From: Kangiellaceae bacterium
GTDB taxonomy: Bacteria; Pseudomonadota; Gammaproteobacteria; Enterobacterales; Kangiellaceae
DNA: 15,391 bases
Direction: 5' to 3'
NCBI GenBank assembly: GCA_030590405.1
Contig: JAUUYO010000051.1
Span: 1 to 15,391, forward strand
Under the pieces are notes generated by a model that did no database searches, was not told where the DNA came from, and saw only the letters and a list, made by a program, of their open reading frames with translations. How positions within the stretch are numbered: position 1 is the stretch's first letter; every line of letters begins with the position of its first letter. This document shows, piece after piece, positions 1 to 7,923 of the stretch. The position numbers were made by a program, and so were the translations under genes.

Positions 1-2
1 AA

Positions 3-95
3 AAAACAGCAAAAATTGGTATTAAATCGAAGCGCCTTAAGGCCGGATGGGATGAAAAATATCTAATGAAAGTACTGACCGTTGGTTTAAGTTAG
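3..95 (+). CDS. 3' end of an unidentified gene (partial)
   Basis: An open frame enters from the left edge and ends at TAG 93-95, giving about 30 residues that finish in EKYLMKVLTVGLS. The residue mix is protein-like, with several Lys plus a WDEKYL segment, but I do not recognise a family. Nothing to its right is clearly co-transcribed, since greB is on the opposite strand. It may be a genuine C-terminus or part of a decaying gene, because similar-looking coding fragments follow in other frames up to about 233. Start and function lie outside the window. Confidence 0.35.
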   Translation, partial: KTAKIGIKSKRLKAGWDEKYLMKVLTVGLS

Positions 96-114
96 GTAAA
101 TTGGTTATTTATAA

Positions 115-233
115 CCCGTTTGCCCTGAACTAGGGCACACAAGCTTTATTTCTGATACAGGCTCGTTTGAAGATGAATTAGGTAACAGTGTATTACTAGA
201 GTTCGAGAACGATTTTGAAGAAAAATCATCTTG
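115..233 (+). pseudogene. possible remnant of a coding sequence
   Basis: After an in-frame TAA at 112-114, one frame stays open to TGA at 231-233 and encodes an acidic, plausibly native C-terminus containing ISDTGSFEDELGNSVLLEF. It has no convincing start codon or ribosome binding site. It lies in a different frame from the fragment ending at 95, and a third frame carries another short readable stretch between about 86 and 130. This pattern would fit an old gene broken by frameshifts, but the pieces are short enough to be chance. No family is recognised. Confidence 0.2.
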
Positions 234-259
234 AGAAATGTATACGCTCAGCCCTCCCC

Positions 260-279
260 CAGAGGACTAAAGTCCCTAC
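260..279 (-). repeat. REP-like palindrome with GTAG head
   Basis: Read on the minus strand, the sequence starts with GTAG (279-276) followed by a perfect 5-bp hairpin, GGACT-TT-AGTCC (275-264). A GTAG tetranucleotide next to a short imperfect palindrome is the layout of REP elements mobilised by RAYT (TnpA-REP) transposases. It sits in the non-coding stretch between the left-edge gene fragment and the end of greB. Only one copy is visible, so calling it a dispersed repeat is inference. Confidence 0.3.
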
Positions 280-380
280 ATTTTGTGGAATATTGAAAAT
301 TGCTTTTTCGGACAAAAATCAAACGGCTCCTTTGTCTTCAGTGTTTTTGTGCTAAGAAGGCTCGCATTCATCAAACCGAT

Positions 381-851
381 TCAATATTCAATTCGATTAA
401 TAAAAAAACTCTTCTTACCTGTCGGTAGTTTAATGAATGCTTCATCATCCACCTGTTTTTTCAGTAAAGCTCTTGCTAAGGGGGAATCAACCGAAATATA
501 TTCATCCTTAAAACTAAATTCATCGCTGCCAACAATCCGGTGAATGACTTCCTTACCATTTTCATCTTCCAGAAAAACTCTGGCACCAAAAAATATCCGG
601 CTTTGATCCGGCGGTAGATGCTCAACCACATTCATTTCAGAAGTCCTTTTTTGTAGGTAGCGGATCCGCCAGTCCATCGCGCGCAGCTGTTTTTTTCGAT
701 AAATATACTCTGCGTTTTCGGAGCGGTCACCCTCCGCTGCCGCAGCGGTAATAGCTTTGGTTACTTCAGGTCTTTGATTTTTCCATAGATCGGCTAACTC
801 GTTTCTTAATAGAGTTGCGCCTTCCGGTGTAATAAGATTGGATCGTTTCAT
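381..851 (-). CDS. greB: transcript cleavage/elongation factor GreB
   Basis: The 156-residue product rescues backtracked RNA polymerase by stimulating cleavage of the RNA 3' end from the secondary channel. It aligns with E. coli GreB (158 aa) from the first residue: an N-terminal coiled coil (about 1-75) with the tip motif GDRSENAEY at 41-49, whose acidic residues D42 and E45 coordinate the catalytic Mg2+, then an FKBP-like C-terminal domain with the family segment SPLARALLKK (123-132). The frame is open upstream to a TTG at 899, but the ATG at 851 reproduces the usual GreB N-terminus (MK..LIT.EG). No strong Shine-Dalgarno sequence precedes it. The gene is monocistronic as far as visible and divergent from gabD. 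Family assignment is secure; GreA is less likely given the ERPEV-like (QRPEV, 26-30) and IFFGA (86-90) segments typical of GreB. Confidence 0.95.
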   Translation of the reverse strand: MKRSNLITPEGATLLRNELADLWKNQRPEVTKAITAAAAEGDRSENAEYIYRKKQLRAMDWRIRYLQKRTSEMNVVEHLPPDQSRIFFGARVFLEDENGKEVIHRIVGSDEFSFKDEYISVDSPLARALLKKQVDDEAFIKLPTGKKSFFINRIEY

Positions 852-892
852 CAGTTTATTATCAATATAGCCAAAAATTTTGTGATGTCGCT

Positions 893-938
893 TTGACAAT
901 GGGTTATCATCCCGTTATTGGGATAAGCTGAATTATCC
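893..938. promoter_or_regulatory. divergent greB-gabD control region with repeated TTATC/GGATAA half-sites
   Basis: The 132-bp gap between greB and gabD holds a perfect inverted repeat, GGATAA (921-926) and TTATCC (933-938), separated by six bases. A further TTATC copy at 904-908 and an overlapping TCCC-gttatt-GGGA palindrome (910-923) put three similar half-sites in about 35 bp. A TTGACA sequence at 893-898 matches a sigma-70 -35 box for gabD, but only a poor -10 (TATTGG, 916-921) follows at 17 bp. The layout suggests an operator for a dimeric regulator; no regulator gene is adjacent, and the promoter itself is weakly supported. Confidence 0.35.
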
Positions 939-983
939 TAAAATCCACCCTCAAATGCTATCTTAGAAACGCCTTTTATTGCT

Positions 984-2432
984 ATGCAAAAATTAACCAA
1001 ACAATCCTTACTTAAACATTGCTCCTATATCGATGGTCGTTGGATGGATTCTGAACAAACTTTCGAGGTGTTCAACCCAGCGAGTGGAGAAGTGATTAGC
1101 CAGCTCTGTGAATCCAGCGCCAGCCAAGTTGCGCAAGCGATCAACGCTGCGGATAACGCATTAGCGGTATGGCAGGCGTTGTCTGAGACTGACAGGGCAA
1201 GGCTGCTCGAGCGCTGGCAAGGGTTGATGCGAGAAAGTCTCGATGATTTGGCCTATTTATTGACCTTGGAACAAGGCAAGCCGCTGAATGAAGCTAAAGG
1301 TGAAATTCTGCATGCGGCCAATTATGTCAAACTCTATTCTGAACTTGCCGCCCAATTGACTGAGCCTAAGCCAGCTGCTTGCGCCGAGCATCAAAGCGCA
1401 ACGGTGTATCGCAGGCCTATTGGGGTGGTAACGGCGATCACTCCGTGGAATTTTCCTTGCTCAATGGTGCTAAGAAAAGCCGCCGCCGCGTTAGCAGCAG
1501 GCTGCACCGTGGTATTAAAGCCATCGGAGCTGACTCCCTTGTCGGCGCTGGCTTTAGCGCAACTCTCGATTGAAGCAGGAATTCCCGCTGGGGTATTCAG
1601 CGTCGTGGTAGGAAGTAACGCCCAGGCGATCGGCGAAATATTAACCCAGCATCCCAAAGTGGCTAAACTTAGCTTTACCGGCTCTACTGCTGTGGGTAAA
1701 AAGCTGCTACAACAGTGTGCTTTTGGGGTAAAAAGAACCGCCATGGAGTTAGGCGGCAATGCGCCCTTTATTGTTTTTGAAGATGCAGATCTTGATGCAG
1801 CGGTGGAGGGAGCGATCGCGGCTAAATTTAGAAATGCCGGGCAAACCTGTATCAGCGCTAATCGTTTTTTAGTGCAGCAGTCCATCGCGGAAGAGTTTAT
1901 CGCCAAATTGGTTGAAAAAACCAAAGCGTTGAAAGTTGGTAACGGATTCGATGAGGTCCATCAAATCGGTCCGCTGATCAATCAGCGGGCCAGCGATAAA
2001 ATGCTAAAAATAATCGACACCGCCATCGAACAAGGCGCGCAATTGCTCGATGGCGGTAAGCCGGTCGAGTCACCGGGCCATTTTTTTCAGCCTACAATAT
2101 TAACCAATATCACAGCGGATATGGCGATTTTTCATCAGGAAATTTTTGGCCCAATCGTGTCGATAGCCACCTTTGACAACGAAGCTCAAGCCATTCAACT
2201 GGCGAACCAATCGGATCAGGGGTTATGTGGATACCTCTACACTTCTAATCAGCAAAGAATTAGCCGCATTGTGAGACTACTGCAATTGGGGATGTTGGGG
2301 ATCAATCAGGCGCGACTGTCTAATCCGGCGGCACCTTTTGGCGGGATTAAACAATCGGGCATGGGCAGAGAAGGCGGCCATTATGGGATTGAGGAATACT
2401 TGGACTACCAGTATGTTTGTCAGATGAAATAA
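984..2432 (+). CDS. gabD: succinate-semialdehyde dehydrogenase, GabD type
   Basis: The 482-residue cytoplasmic aldehyde dehydrogenase should oxidise succinate semialdehyde to succinate with NAD(P)+, the last step of 4-aminobutyrate catabolism. All landmarks are present: PWNF (154-157), KPSE (179-182), FTGS (231-234), ELGGN with general base E255, NAGQTC with nucleophile C289, and EIFGP (386-390). Residues matching the substrate-carboxylate site of SSADH are kept (R164, R283, S446), which favours this substrate over other ALDHs. Length equals E. coli GabD. The second cysteine of the usual QTCVC motif is replaced (QTCIS, S291), removing the partner of the redox disulfide known in some SSADHs. 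No gabT aminotransferase or GABA permease is adjacent, so its source of semialdehyde is unknown. The ATG at 984 fits the family N-terminus; the ribosome binding site is weak. A related semialdehyde substrate cannot be excluded. Confidence 0.85.
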   Translation: MQKLTKQSLLKHCSYIDGRWMDSEQTFEVFNPASGEVISQLCESSASQVAQAINAADNALAVWQALSETDRARLLERWQGLMRESLDDLAYLLTLEQGKPLNEAKGEILHAANYVKLYSELAAQLTEPKPAACAEHQSATVYRRPIGVVTAITPWNFPCSMVLRKAAAALAAGCTVVLKPSELTPLSALALAQLSIEAGIPAGVFSVVVGSNAQAIGEILTQHPKVAKLSFTGSTAVGKKLLQQCAFGVKRTAMELGGNAPFIVFEDADLDAAVEGAIAAKFRNAGQTCISANRFLVQQSIAEEFIAKLVEKTKALKVGNGFDEVHQIGPLINQRASDKMLKIIDTAIEQGAQLLDGGKPVESPGHFFQPTILTNITADMAIFHQEIFGPIVSIATFDNEAQAIQLANQSDQGLCGYLYTSNQQRISRIVRLLQLGMLGINQARLSNPAAPFGGIKQSGMGREGGHYGIEEYLDYQYVCQMK

Positions 2433-2490
2433 AGCAGGCTCTAGGTTCACAGGGTGTATTAGAGAAACTTTCTCGTAATACGCTGCTTTA
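2430..2490. terminator. bidirectional terminator-like palindrome containing both stop codons
   Basis: The outer arms TAAAGCAG (2430-2437) and CTGCTTTA (2483-2490) are perfect complements. The first three bases of each arm, read on its own coding strand, are the TAA stop codons of gabD and of the convergent sensor gene. Inside is a second stem, GTATTAGAGAAA (2456-2467) pairing with TTTCTC-G-TAATAC (2469-2481) with one bulge. No long U tract follows on either strand, so efficiency as an intrinsic terminator is uncertain, but position and symmetry support shared termination. Confidence 0.5.
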
Positions 2491-5400
2491 TTTACTCTTG
2501 ATAATCAATTGAGAAAAATCCGCGCCGCTCATCGGTTTACCCAAAAAGTGACCCTGGCCAAAATCACAGTGATGTTTTTTCAGATAATCCAGCTGCGCCT
2601 TGGTTTCGACCCCTTCAGCCACCACTTTGATTTGCAATCTTGCCGCCATCGCCAAAATGGTTTCAATCAGCGCTTCAGCCGATGAGTCAATACCAATCTC
2701 TTTGATAAAACTGCGGTCGATTTTTATGATGTCGACCGGGTATTTGACTAAATAATTGAGCGACGAATAGCCAGTACCAAAATCATCAATGGCGATCTTA
2801 ACGCCAAAGCTTTTTAGCTGATTTAAAACAATTAAAGCTCTTTCTGAATCGTCGGTTAATAGCCGCTCAGTGATCTCGACTGTTAGTTTTAGCTTTTGAC
2901 TAATTTCTTGAACCGTGCTGGTCCATTTTTCCAGCGCGTAGTCTTTGGTATGAAACAGTCTGGGCGAGATATTAATCGATAACTCAAGTTCAGGGGCTAT
3001 TTCACTAAGAAATTTAGCTGACTCTTCTAGCATAAATAAATCAATTTTATTAATTAATCCTGACTCTTCAGCCAAATTAATAAAATCAATCGGCGGTACA
3101 AATTCATCGCTGTCTTTTTGCCACCTGGCGAGGGCCTCACATTTGATGATTTGACTGGTTTTAAGATCCACAAGGGGTTGAAAATAGGGTTGCAGTTTTC
3201 TTTCATTCAGCGCGATAATTAGTTGATTGAGTAACTCATGACGGTATTCAGATTTAAGTTGCATCTCGGTAGTATAAAAATGGCACGCATTGCGACCGGT
3301 GGCTTTGACCTCATACATTGCCTGATCGGCCTTTCTCAATAATGAATCGGCGTTGTCGGCATCATTCGGATACAGCGCGATGCCGATGCTGGCACTTAAG
3401 TAAACCGAAATGTCGCCTAACAGATAAGTCTGTTGCATTTTGTCAAGGATCTGCTCAGCCACTTTTAACACTTGGCTGTATTGCGGGATATCGTTAAGGA
3501 TTACCGCAAACTCATCGCCGCTTAGTCGGGATACGGTATCGGACTCTCTGATCGACTGCTTGATCCGCAAAGCGGTTTCGATCAATAGTTTGTCACCGAC
3601 CTGATGACCATGATTGTCATTGATGGGCTTAAAGCGATCGAGATCAATAAACAGTACCGCAATTTTTTGTTTATTGCGGTAGGCATTGTCGATCGCCTTG
3701 GTCAGTCGGTCGTGATAGAGTACCCGGTTTGGTAAACCGGTGAGACTGTCATAGGTCGCCTGGTGCTTGATCAGTCGAGCATCTAAAACTTTGTCGGTCA
3801 CATCCTGGATGGTACCGGTAATGCATTGGCCATCGTTCACCTTTTCAGCATTTGAGATAACTCTTAAATATCGACGACTTTGGTTTTTAGCTTTGAGTTC
3901 GATTTCAATATCAAATGCTTGACCTTGCATCAATGCCTGCTGGTTTTTTGTTTTCCAGCGCAAAAAATCCTGCTGGGAAAAATGTGATTCAAGCTCGACA
4001 AACGAGTCAGGAAGATAGCTTTTGGGTTTGCTAATTAACACTGACGATTGACTCGACCAGTTAACAATGTTTAATTGTTGATCTAACTTCCAACCGCCTA
4101 TGTGAGCCACATCGCAGACTGATTCGAGCAGACGGTTATCTTCATTGATCTTGTACTCCAGTTTCTTTTTTTCTGATTCTTGCTTAAACCTAAACCAGAT
4201 AAAAACGCTAAAACTCAATACGGCAAAAAAAAAGTAAATTCTTAACGCAAGGATATTGCCCGGCAGTTTTTTACTTGAGGCGAGTGGGATCGCTGCAAGG
4301 TGCCATGAACCGCCGCCCACACTGACAATAGACAGTAATTTTCCGGGAGCATCAAAAATCTTCTTATCACCGAAAAATACTGGCCCTTGATTGCCCAGCG
4401 CATCAAAACTTCGGATAGCAAGATGCAATTGCTCACTCGACCGTTCAATGTCAGAGTATCGATATAAAAGTTTTGCGTCCAGCGGCGCTGAGATGATCCC
4501 CCATAAGTTGCCGTCACCAAGAAAAATCGGTGCCCTACCGATAAAGGCCGTGCCGCCTTGCACCAGGTTGACTGGGCCAATCATTTGAATTTGACCGGAA
4601 GTCACCACCTGCATCACCATGTCTTTTTGAGCAGGCGTTTTTTTGTAATTGAGGCCAATGGCTTTTTCATTACCCTTGGCAGGATAGACATAATTAATGA
4701 TAAGATCTTTAGCTGCGGCAAAGTTGATCAACATCGGTGATTTTTTAAAAAGCTCTTGCGAGTAGCGAGAAAAATCCTGATAAGTCAATTCAGGTGTGGC
4801 AGAAATATAGGCCGCGAATCCGGTGAGCATTGACAAGTTGGTTTGCAGATTACCCTGTAATTTGGCACTGATTGAATTCAGTTTTTGCGTTAATTTTTCT
4901 TGTTCTAATTTCTTATGTTCTTTTTTTAGGACCTGTTCAATTTGATTTTGAATCAAAAAGCTAGCGAGTAATATTGCCGCTATGGTTAACCATGTTTTTC
5001 GGCGGTACCATAAAATAAAAACCATCGGAAGAAATAATGCCAAGGTTAAAAAAATCGCAATACGTTGTTTAGGAATGTTGTCTTGTTGTGTTGCTTCAAA
5101 GTAAAAATAATGATTGTCTAAATGGGAACGCACCAAACCTAAAGAACGAATCCTTTCGTTCATATTAAACCAACGGTCTTTATTAATGTGACCGATTGGT
5201 TTATCGGGATATTGCAACAGTGATTCTATTAACTCGGCAAAGGCTAGATTGTACTGATAAATATTATCGTACTTGACCAGATAACGAGGAAGCTCGTCGG
5301 ATATTTTTTTGGCGATTGATTGTTTATGTTGCAGCGCATATTGCCAGCCTTTTTTACTTGCCTGGGTAAAACGTTCAACAATATCTGAGTGGCTCTGTGA

Positions 5401-6054
5401 AAATTTTCGGCTGGTGTAGAGGGTGTCGCCGTAAAATGCCATACCATAATCTTCCGGGTGAAGTCGATTCAGCGCGATGTTTCTTTCTTTTGCTGAAAAT
5501 AGTGCAGATACTTCGTATGTTACTATGGCATCGGCTTTATCCTCAAGCAAAGTATCGATGGTTATAGGTTGGTCAACAAACTTAATTTTATTTAAATCAT
5601 AGCCGCGAGAGCGAAACAACGCCTCTATTTCTATTTTGGTGGCATCCGAAATTGTTGCCGCAATGCGCAAACGCGAGAGTTTTTTCAGGCTACTGATATC
5701 GGTTTTTTTAAGGGAAAAAATAGCGCTAGGACTTCGTTGAAATATGGGGGCCAATACAATTGGTTCAAGCCCTGTGTCTTTACCTATTAAAATATCCAGC
5801 GCACCGATAGCAAACTGGGCATTACCCTTTTGCAACTCATCCAGTGGTTTGACCAAGCTTTGATCCGGTTTTACCGCAGGCCTGATTTCAACCTCCAGTC
5901 CAGCATCCCGGTAATAGCCCTGCCATTTGGCGGCATAGTATCCGGCAAATTGAAATTCATGTTCCCACTTAAGTTGTAATACCACTTTATCCGCAGCAAC
6001 CAGCGAGCTAGAGACAAGCATCAGACAAAGCTGTGGAAACAAATGTCGCAACAT
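2488..6054 (-). CDS. NMT1/THI5-CHASE-PAS-GGDEF-EAL membrane sensor
   Basis: This 1188-residue protein is a predicted c-di-GMP sensor-enzyme. Order: signal peptide (1-21); periplasmic NMT1/THI5-type solute-binding domain (22-300, with the LKWEHEFQFAGYY start typical of thiamine-precursor binding proteins); helix 332-350, RRK turn, helix 354-370; CHASE-like periplasmic domain (about 400-590); helix 602-622; PAS-like domain (640-755); GGDEF (765-925); EAL (935-1185). The topology is self-consistent. The GGDEF signature is SGDEF (845-849), a usual active variant, with inhibitory-site RESD (836-839) five residues upstream. The EAL domain keeps E973, N1028, E1060, D1090/D1091, K1111 and E1147, so phosphodiesterase activity is likely and bifunctionality possible. 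It starts 31 bp downstream of the ung stop codon on the same strand. No ABC permease or ATPase is nearby, so the binding domain probably senses rather than transports. The ligand is unknown. Confidence 0.9.
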   Translation of the reverse strand: MLRHLFPQLCLMLVSSSLVAADKVVLQLKWEHEFQFAGYYAAKWQGYYRDAGLEVEIRPAVKPDQSLVKPLDELQKGNAQFAIGALDILIGKDTGLEPIVLAPIFQRSPSAIFSLKKTDISSLKKLSRLRIAATISDATKIEIEALFRSRGYDLNKIKFVDQPITIDTLLEDKADAIVTYEVSALFSAKERNIALNRLHPEDYGMAFYGDTLYTSRKFSQSHSDIVERFTQASKKGWQYALQHKQSIAKKISDELPRYLVKYDNIYQYNLAFAELIESLLQYPDKPIGHINKDRWFNMNERIRSLGLVRSHLDNHYFYFEATQQDNIPKQRIAIFLTLALFLPMVFILWYRRKTWLTIAAILLASFLIQNQIEQVLKKEHKKLEQEKLTQKLNSISAKLQGNLQTNLSMLTGFAAYISATPELTYQDFSRYSQELFKKSPMLINFAAAKDLIINYVYPAKGNEKAIGLNYKKTPAQKDMVMQVVTSGQIQMIGPVNLVQGGTAFIGRAPIFLGDGNLWGIISAPLDAKLLYRYSDIERSSEQLHLAIRSFDALGNQGPVFFGDKKIFDAPGKLLSIVSVGGGSWHLAAIPLASSKKLPGNILALRIYFFFAVLSFSVFIWFRFKQESEKKKLEYKINEDNRLLESVCDVAHIGGWKLDQQLNIVNWSSQSSVLISKPKSYLPDSFVELESHFSQQDFLRWKTKNQQALMQGQAFDIEIELKAKNQSRRYLRVISNAEKVNDGQCITGTIQDVTDKVLDARLIKHQATYDSLTGLPNRVLYHDRLTKAIDNAYRNKQKIAVLFIDLDRFKPINDNHGHQVGDKLLIETALRIKQSIRESDTVSRLSGDEFAVILNDIPQYSQVLKVAEQILDKMQQTYLLGDISVYLSASIGIALYPNDADNADSLLRKADQAMYEVKATGRNACHFYTTEMQLKSEYRHELLNQLIIALNERKLQPYFQPLVDLKTSQIIKCEALARWQKDSDEFVPPIDFINLAEESGLINKIDLFMLEESAKFLSEIAPELELSINISPRLFHTKDYALEKWTSTVQEISQKLKLTVEITERLLTDDSERALIVLNQLKSFGVKIAIDDFGTGYSSLNYLVKYPVDIIKIDRSFIKEIGIDSSAEALIETILAMAARLQIKVVAEGVETKAQLDYLKKHHCDFGQGHFLGKPMSGADFSQLIIKSK

Positions 6055-6085
6055 AGAGTGCTATTCCATTTTATTAGTAAGTAAC

Positions 6086-6751
6086 TTATTCTAGTCTAGC
6101 CCAGTCGATTGGTTGGCGGCCTTGCTCATTGAGTAATTGATTGGTCTTGGAAAAATGTCGGCATCCCAAAAATCCGCGGTGTGCGGATAAAGGAGAGGGG
6201 TGAGGCGCTTTTAGCACAACATGTTTGCTGGTATCGATTTGAGCGCCTTTTTTTTGGGCGTGTGCTCCCCACAATAAAAAAACGATCCCTTTGCCATATT
6301 GATTCAGTTGCTGGATGACTTTATCGGTAAATTTTTCCCAGCCGAGATGTTTATGTGAGTGAGCCTGCCCTTGCTCAACGGTTAGCACGGTATTGAGTAA
6401 TAACACCCCTTGCTCTGCCCAGGATTGTAAATAGCCGTGTGAGGGGATTTTAAATCCAGGGATATCCTGTTTGAGTTCTTTGTAGATATTAACCAGCGAT
6501 GGGGGCGTTTTAACTCCGGGCATCACTGAAAAACAAAGGCCGTGCGCCTGATTGGGACCGTGGTAAGGATCCTGGCCAAGGATCACTACTTTGACCTTTT
6601 CAAAAGGGGTGGCAGAAAAAGCAGTAAAAATTTGCTCTTTAGATGGATAAACGGTGACCTTTTCAGCGCACCGAGTTGCCACGTATTGCATGGTCTGTTC
6701 AAAATAGTCTTGCTGCTTTTCTGCGGCGAGCAGGTTGCTCCAGCTGGTCAT
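6086..6751 (-). CDS. ung: uracil-DNA glycosylase, family 1
   Basis: The 221-residue protein removes uracil from DNA, starting base-excision repair. It matches E. coli Ung nearly end to end. Motifs seen: water-activating GQDPYHG (59-65, D61), uracil-stacking F74, LLLNTVLTV (117-125) with uracil-specificity N120, and the HPSPLSAHRG minor-groove loop with H184. The frame is open back to a TTG at 6910 inside the neighbouring GGDEF gene, but the ATG at 6751 matches the family N-terminus, has AGGA six bases upstream, and avoids that overlap. It lies 109 bp downstream of a GGDEF gene and 31 bp upstream of the large sensor, all on one strand, so co-transcription is possible although the functions are unrelated. 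A run of eight A's encoding QKKG at 6248-6255 is read correctly in frame here. Confidence 0.97.
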   Translation of the reverse strand: MTSWSNLLAAEKQQDYFEQTMQYVATRCAEKVTVYPSKEQIFTAFSATPFEKVKVVILGQDPYHGPNQAHGLCFSVMPGVKTPPSLVNIYKELKQDIPGFKIPSHGYLQSWAEQGVLLLNTVLTVEQGQAHSHKHLGWEKFTDKVIQQLNQYGKGIVFLLWGAHAQKKGAQIDTSKHVVLKAPHPSPLSAHRGFLGCRHFSKTNQLLNEQGRQPIDWARLE

Positions 6752-6860
6752 ATTTGATCCTGCATTTTGAAATGAGTCAGCGAGTGGGAGTAGCTTAACA
6801 GCTTTAGGGTAAATAAGGGAATTAAATGATTGATCTGGGAGCTTATCCTCAGACAGGTTC

Positions 6861-7826
6861 CTAGCTCTCTTTGTTGACACAATTTCGGCCGAGATCTTTT
6901 GAGCGGGCAAGGGCTGTTTTGCATTTTGTTAAGGTTGATTCAAACGCGTCGGCGGTTTTCATTTCTGCCACACCAATGGAGACGGTAAATTTTAACGCGA
7001 CTGAGCTATTTTTCTTTTTTAATACTAACGTAGATATTTTATTTCTGAGCTTGTCTGCGACTGGTAACGCATCTTTGACTCCGGTTTTTGGCAAAAGTAC
7101 GATAAATTCATCAGACTCAAAACGACTAGTAAGATCGCTGCCTTTTAGCTGATTTTGTAGCGTTTTAACCACATTTTTGAGCACCGCATCCCCCATAAAC
7201 TGGCCATTGGTATCATTAAACAGCTTAAAACGGTCAAGGTTGATCCGCAAAATTGATATCGGAAAGTTTTCAGGGTATTTAATTGCGGCAACTAAGGATT
7301 GTTTTAATCCGTTAAAATCAAGCGCCGATGTTAGCTTATCTTTATTGGCATTCTCCGCAACCGCGACATAATCGTCTTTGTTACCGACTGGTTGAGTGGA
7401 TGAGTCTAATGGCTCGCTGTTTTTTTCTGCCACTTTAATCTTCGCTTGAGCAGAGCCACCAATTTCCATATGAACCGCATCAAGAATGCCGGTTGCATGG
7501 TGTATTTTATCTTGTGATTTGAGCAGTAAAGATAAAATTTCACTGACGTACTGGTTGCCAATATCACCACTCATGGCGAGTTTCTGGTAATCCTGTTTTA
7601 TGATGCAGTCCTGGTAAACCGAGCGAATTTTATCTAAATAGTCTGCGTCACCAATGTCGAGAGCGTCGATTTGCTGTTTAAACTGGGGTCTTTCGCTGTG
7701 TAAATATTCATAGGCGATGGTATAACAGACAGGGTCTGCCGGAAGCCGATGATCACGCAGCCAAACCATCGCGCGACGGGACTTTAATCCGGCTTGTTTG
7801 ATGGCTTGTTGGCGTTGATCGGGCAT
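6861..7826 (-). CDS. GGDEF-domain protein with degenerate active site
   Basis: The 321-residue protein has no signal peptide or membrane helix. The N-terminal helical region (about 1-125) carries the AMVWLRDHRLPADPVCYTIAYEY-like pattern common ahead of GGDEF domains in gammaproteobacteria. A low-complexity linker (130-163) leads to a GGDEF domain (164-318). The signature is ESDEF (237-241) instead of GGDEF; the metal-binding Asp of the usual D-x-D-x-FK element is Asn (INLDRFK, N196); and DKLTSALDFNG replaces the usual DxLTGLxNR. The inhibitory RxxD is also lost (KGSD, 228-231). Cyclase activity is therefore doubtful; an effector or interaction role is inferred. A perfect TATAAT lies about 37 bp upstream of the ATG. 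dapA ends 97 bp upstream on the same strand. Confidence 0.85.
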   Translation of the reverse strand: MPDQRQQAIKQAGLKSRRAMVWLRDHRLPADPVCYTIAYEYLHSERPQFKQQIDALDIGDADYLDKIRSVYQDCIIKQDYQKLAMSGDIGNQYVSEILSLLLKSQDKIHHATGILDAVHMEIGGSAQAKIKVAEKNSEPLDSSTQPVGNKDDYVAVAENANKDKLTSALDFNGLKQSLVAAIKYPENFPISILRINLDRFKLFNDTNGQFMGDAVLKNVVKTLQNQLKGSDLTSRFESDEFIVLLPKTGVKDALPVADKLRNKISTLVLKKKNSSVALKFTVSIGVAEMKTADAFESTLTKCKTALARSKDLGRNCVNKES

Positions 7827-7862
7827 ACTTATGGAAATCTTTATTTTTGGTGCTTTTTAACA

Positions 7863-7868
7863 ATTATA
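7863..7868 (-). promoter_or_regulatory. candidate -10 box for the GGDEF gene
   Basis: Read on the minus strand, the 97-bp gap between dapA and the GGDEF gene holds an exact TATAAT about 37 bases before the ATG at 7826. The corresponding -35 region (about 7886-7891, TCGGCA) is poor, so this is either an activator-dependent or weak promoter, or chance in AT-rich spacer. It suggests the GGDEF gene can be transcribed independently of dapA. Confidence 0.35.
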
Positions 7869-7923
7869 GATGTTCCAACAGAATTTGCCGAAAAATCATA
7901 CGCCGATGCCTTTTGATACCTTT

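Noticed and set aside
283..543. 86-residue + strand frame overlapping the end of greB
   Set aside because: Most of it is antisense to greB, no ribosome site, no family resemblance.
852..899. Longer greB start at TTG 899
   Set aside because: The ATG at 851 aligns exactly with the GreB N-terminus; the extra 16 residues match nothing in the family and would rely on a TTG.
1391..1924. 177-residue minus-strand frame inside gabD
   Set aside because: Antisense shadow of a well conserved dehydrogenase; its Ala/Ser-rich composition reflects the opposite strand codons.
4242..4580. 112-residue minus-strand frame inside the large sensor gene
   Set aside because: Out-of-frame with the continuous sensor, which keeps its CHASE-like domain through this stretch; not protein-like.
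2488..6054. Frameshift at the run of nine A's (4225-4233) in the large sensor
   Set aside because: The run encodes FFF in a membrane helix and the frame continues correctly into PAS, GGDEF and EAL.
6752..6910. Longer ung start at TTG 6910 overlapping the GGDEF gene
   Set aside because: The extra 53 residues are not Ung-like; the ATG at 6751 has AGGA at good spacing and matches the family start.
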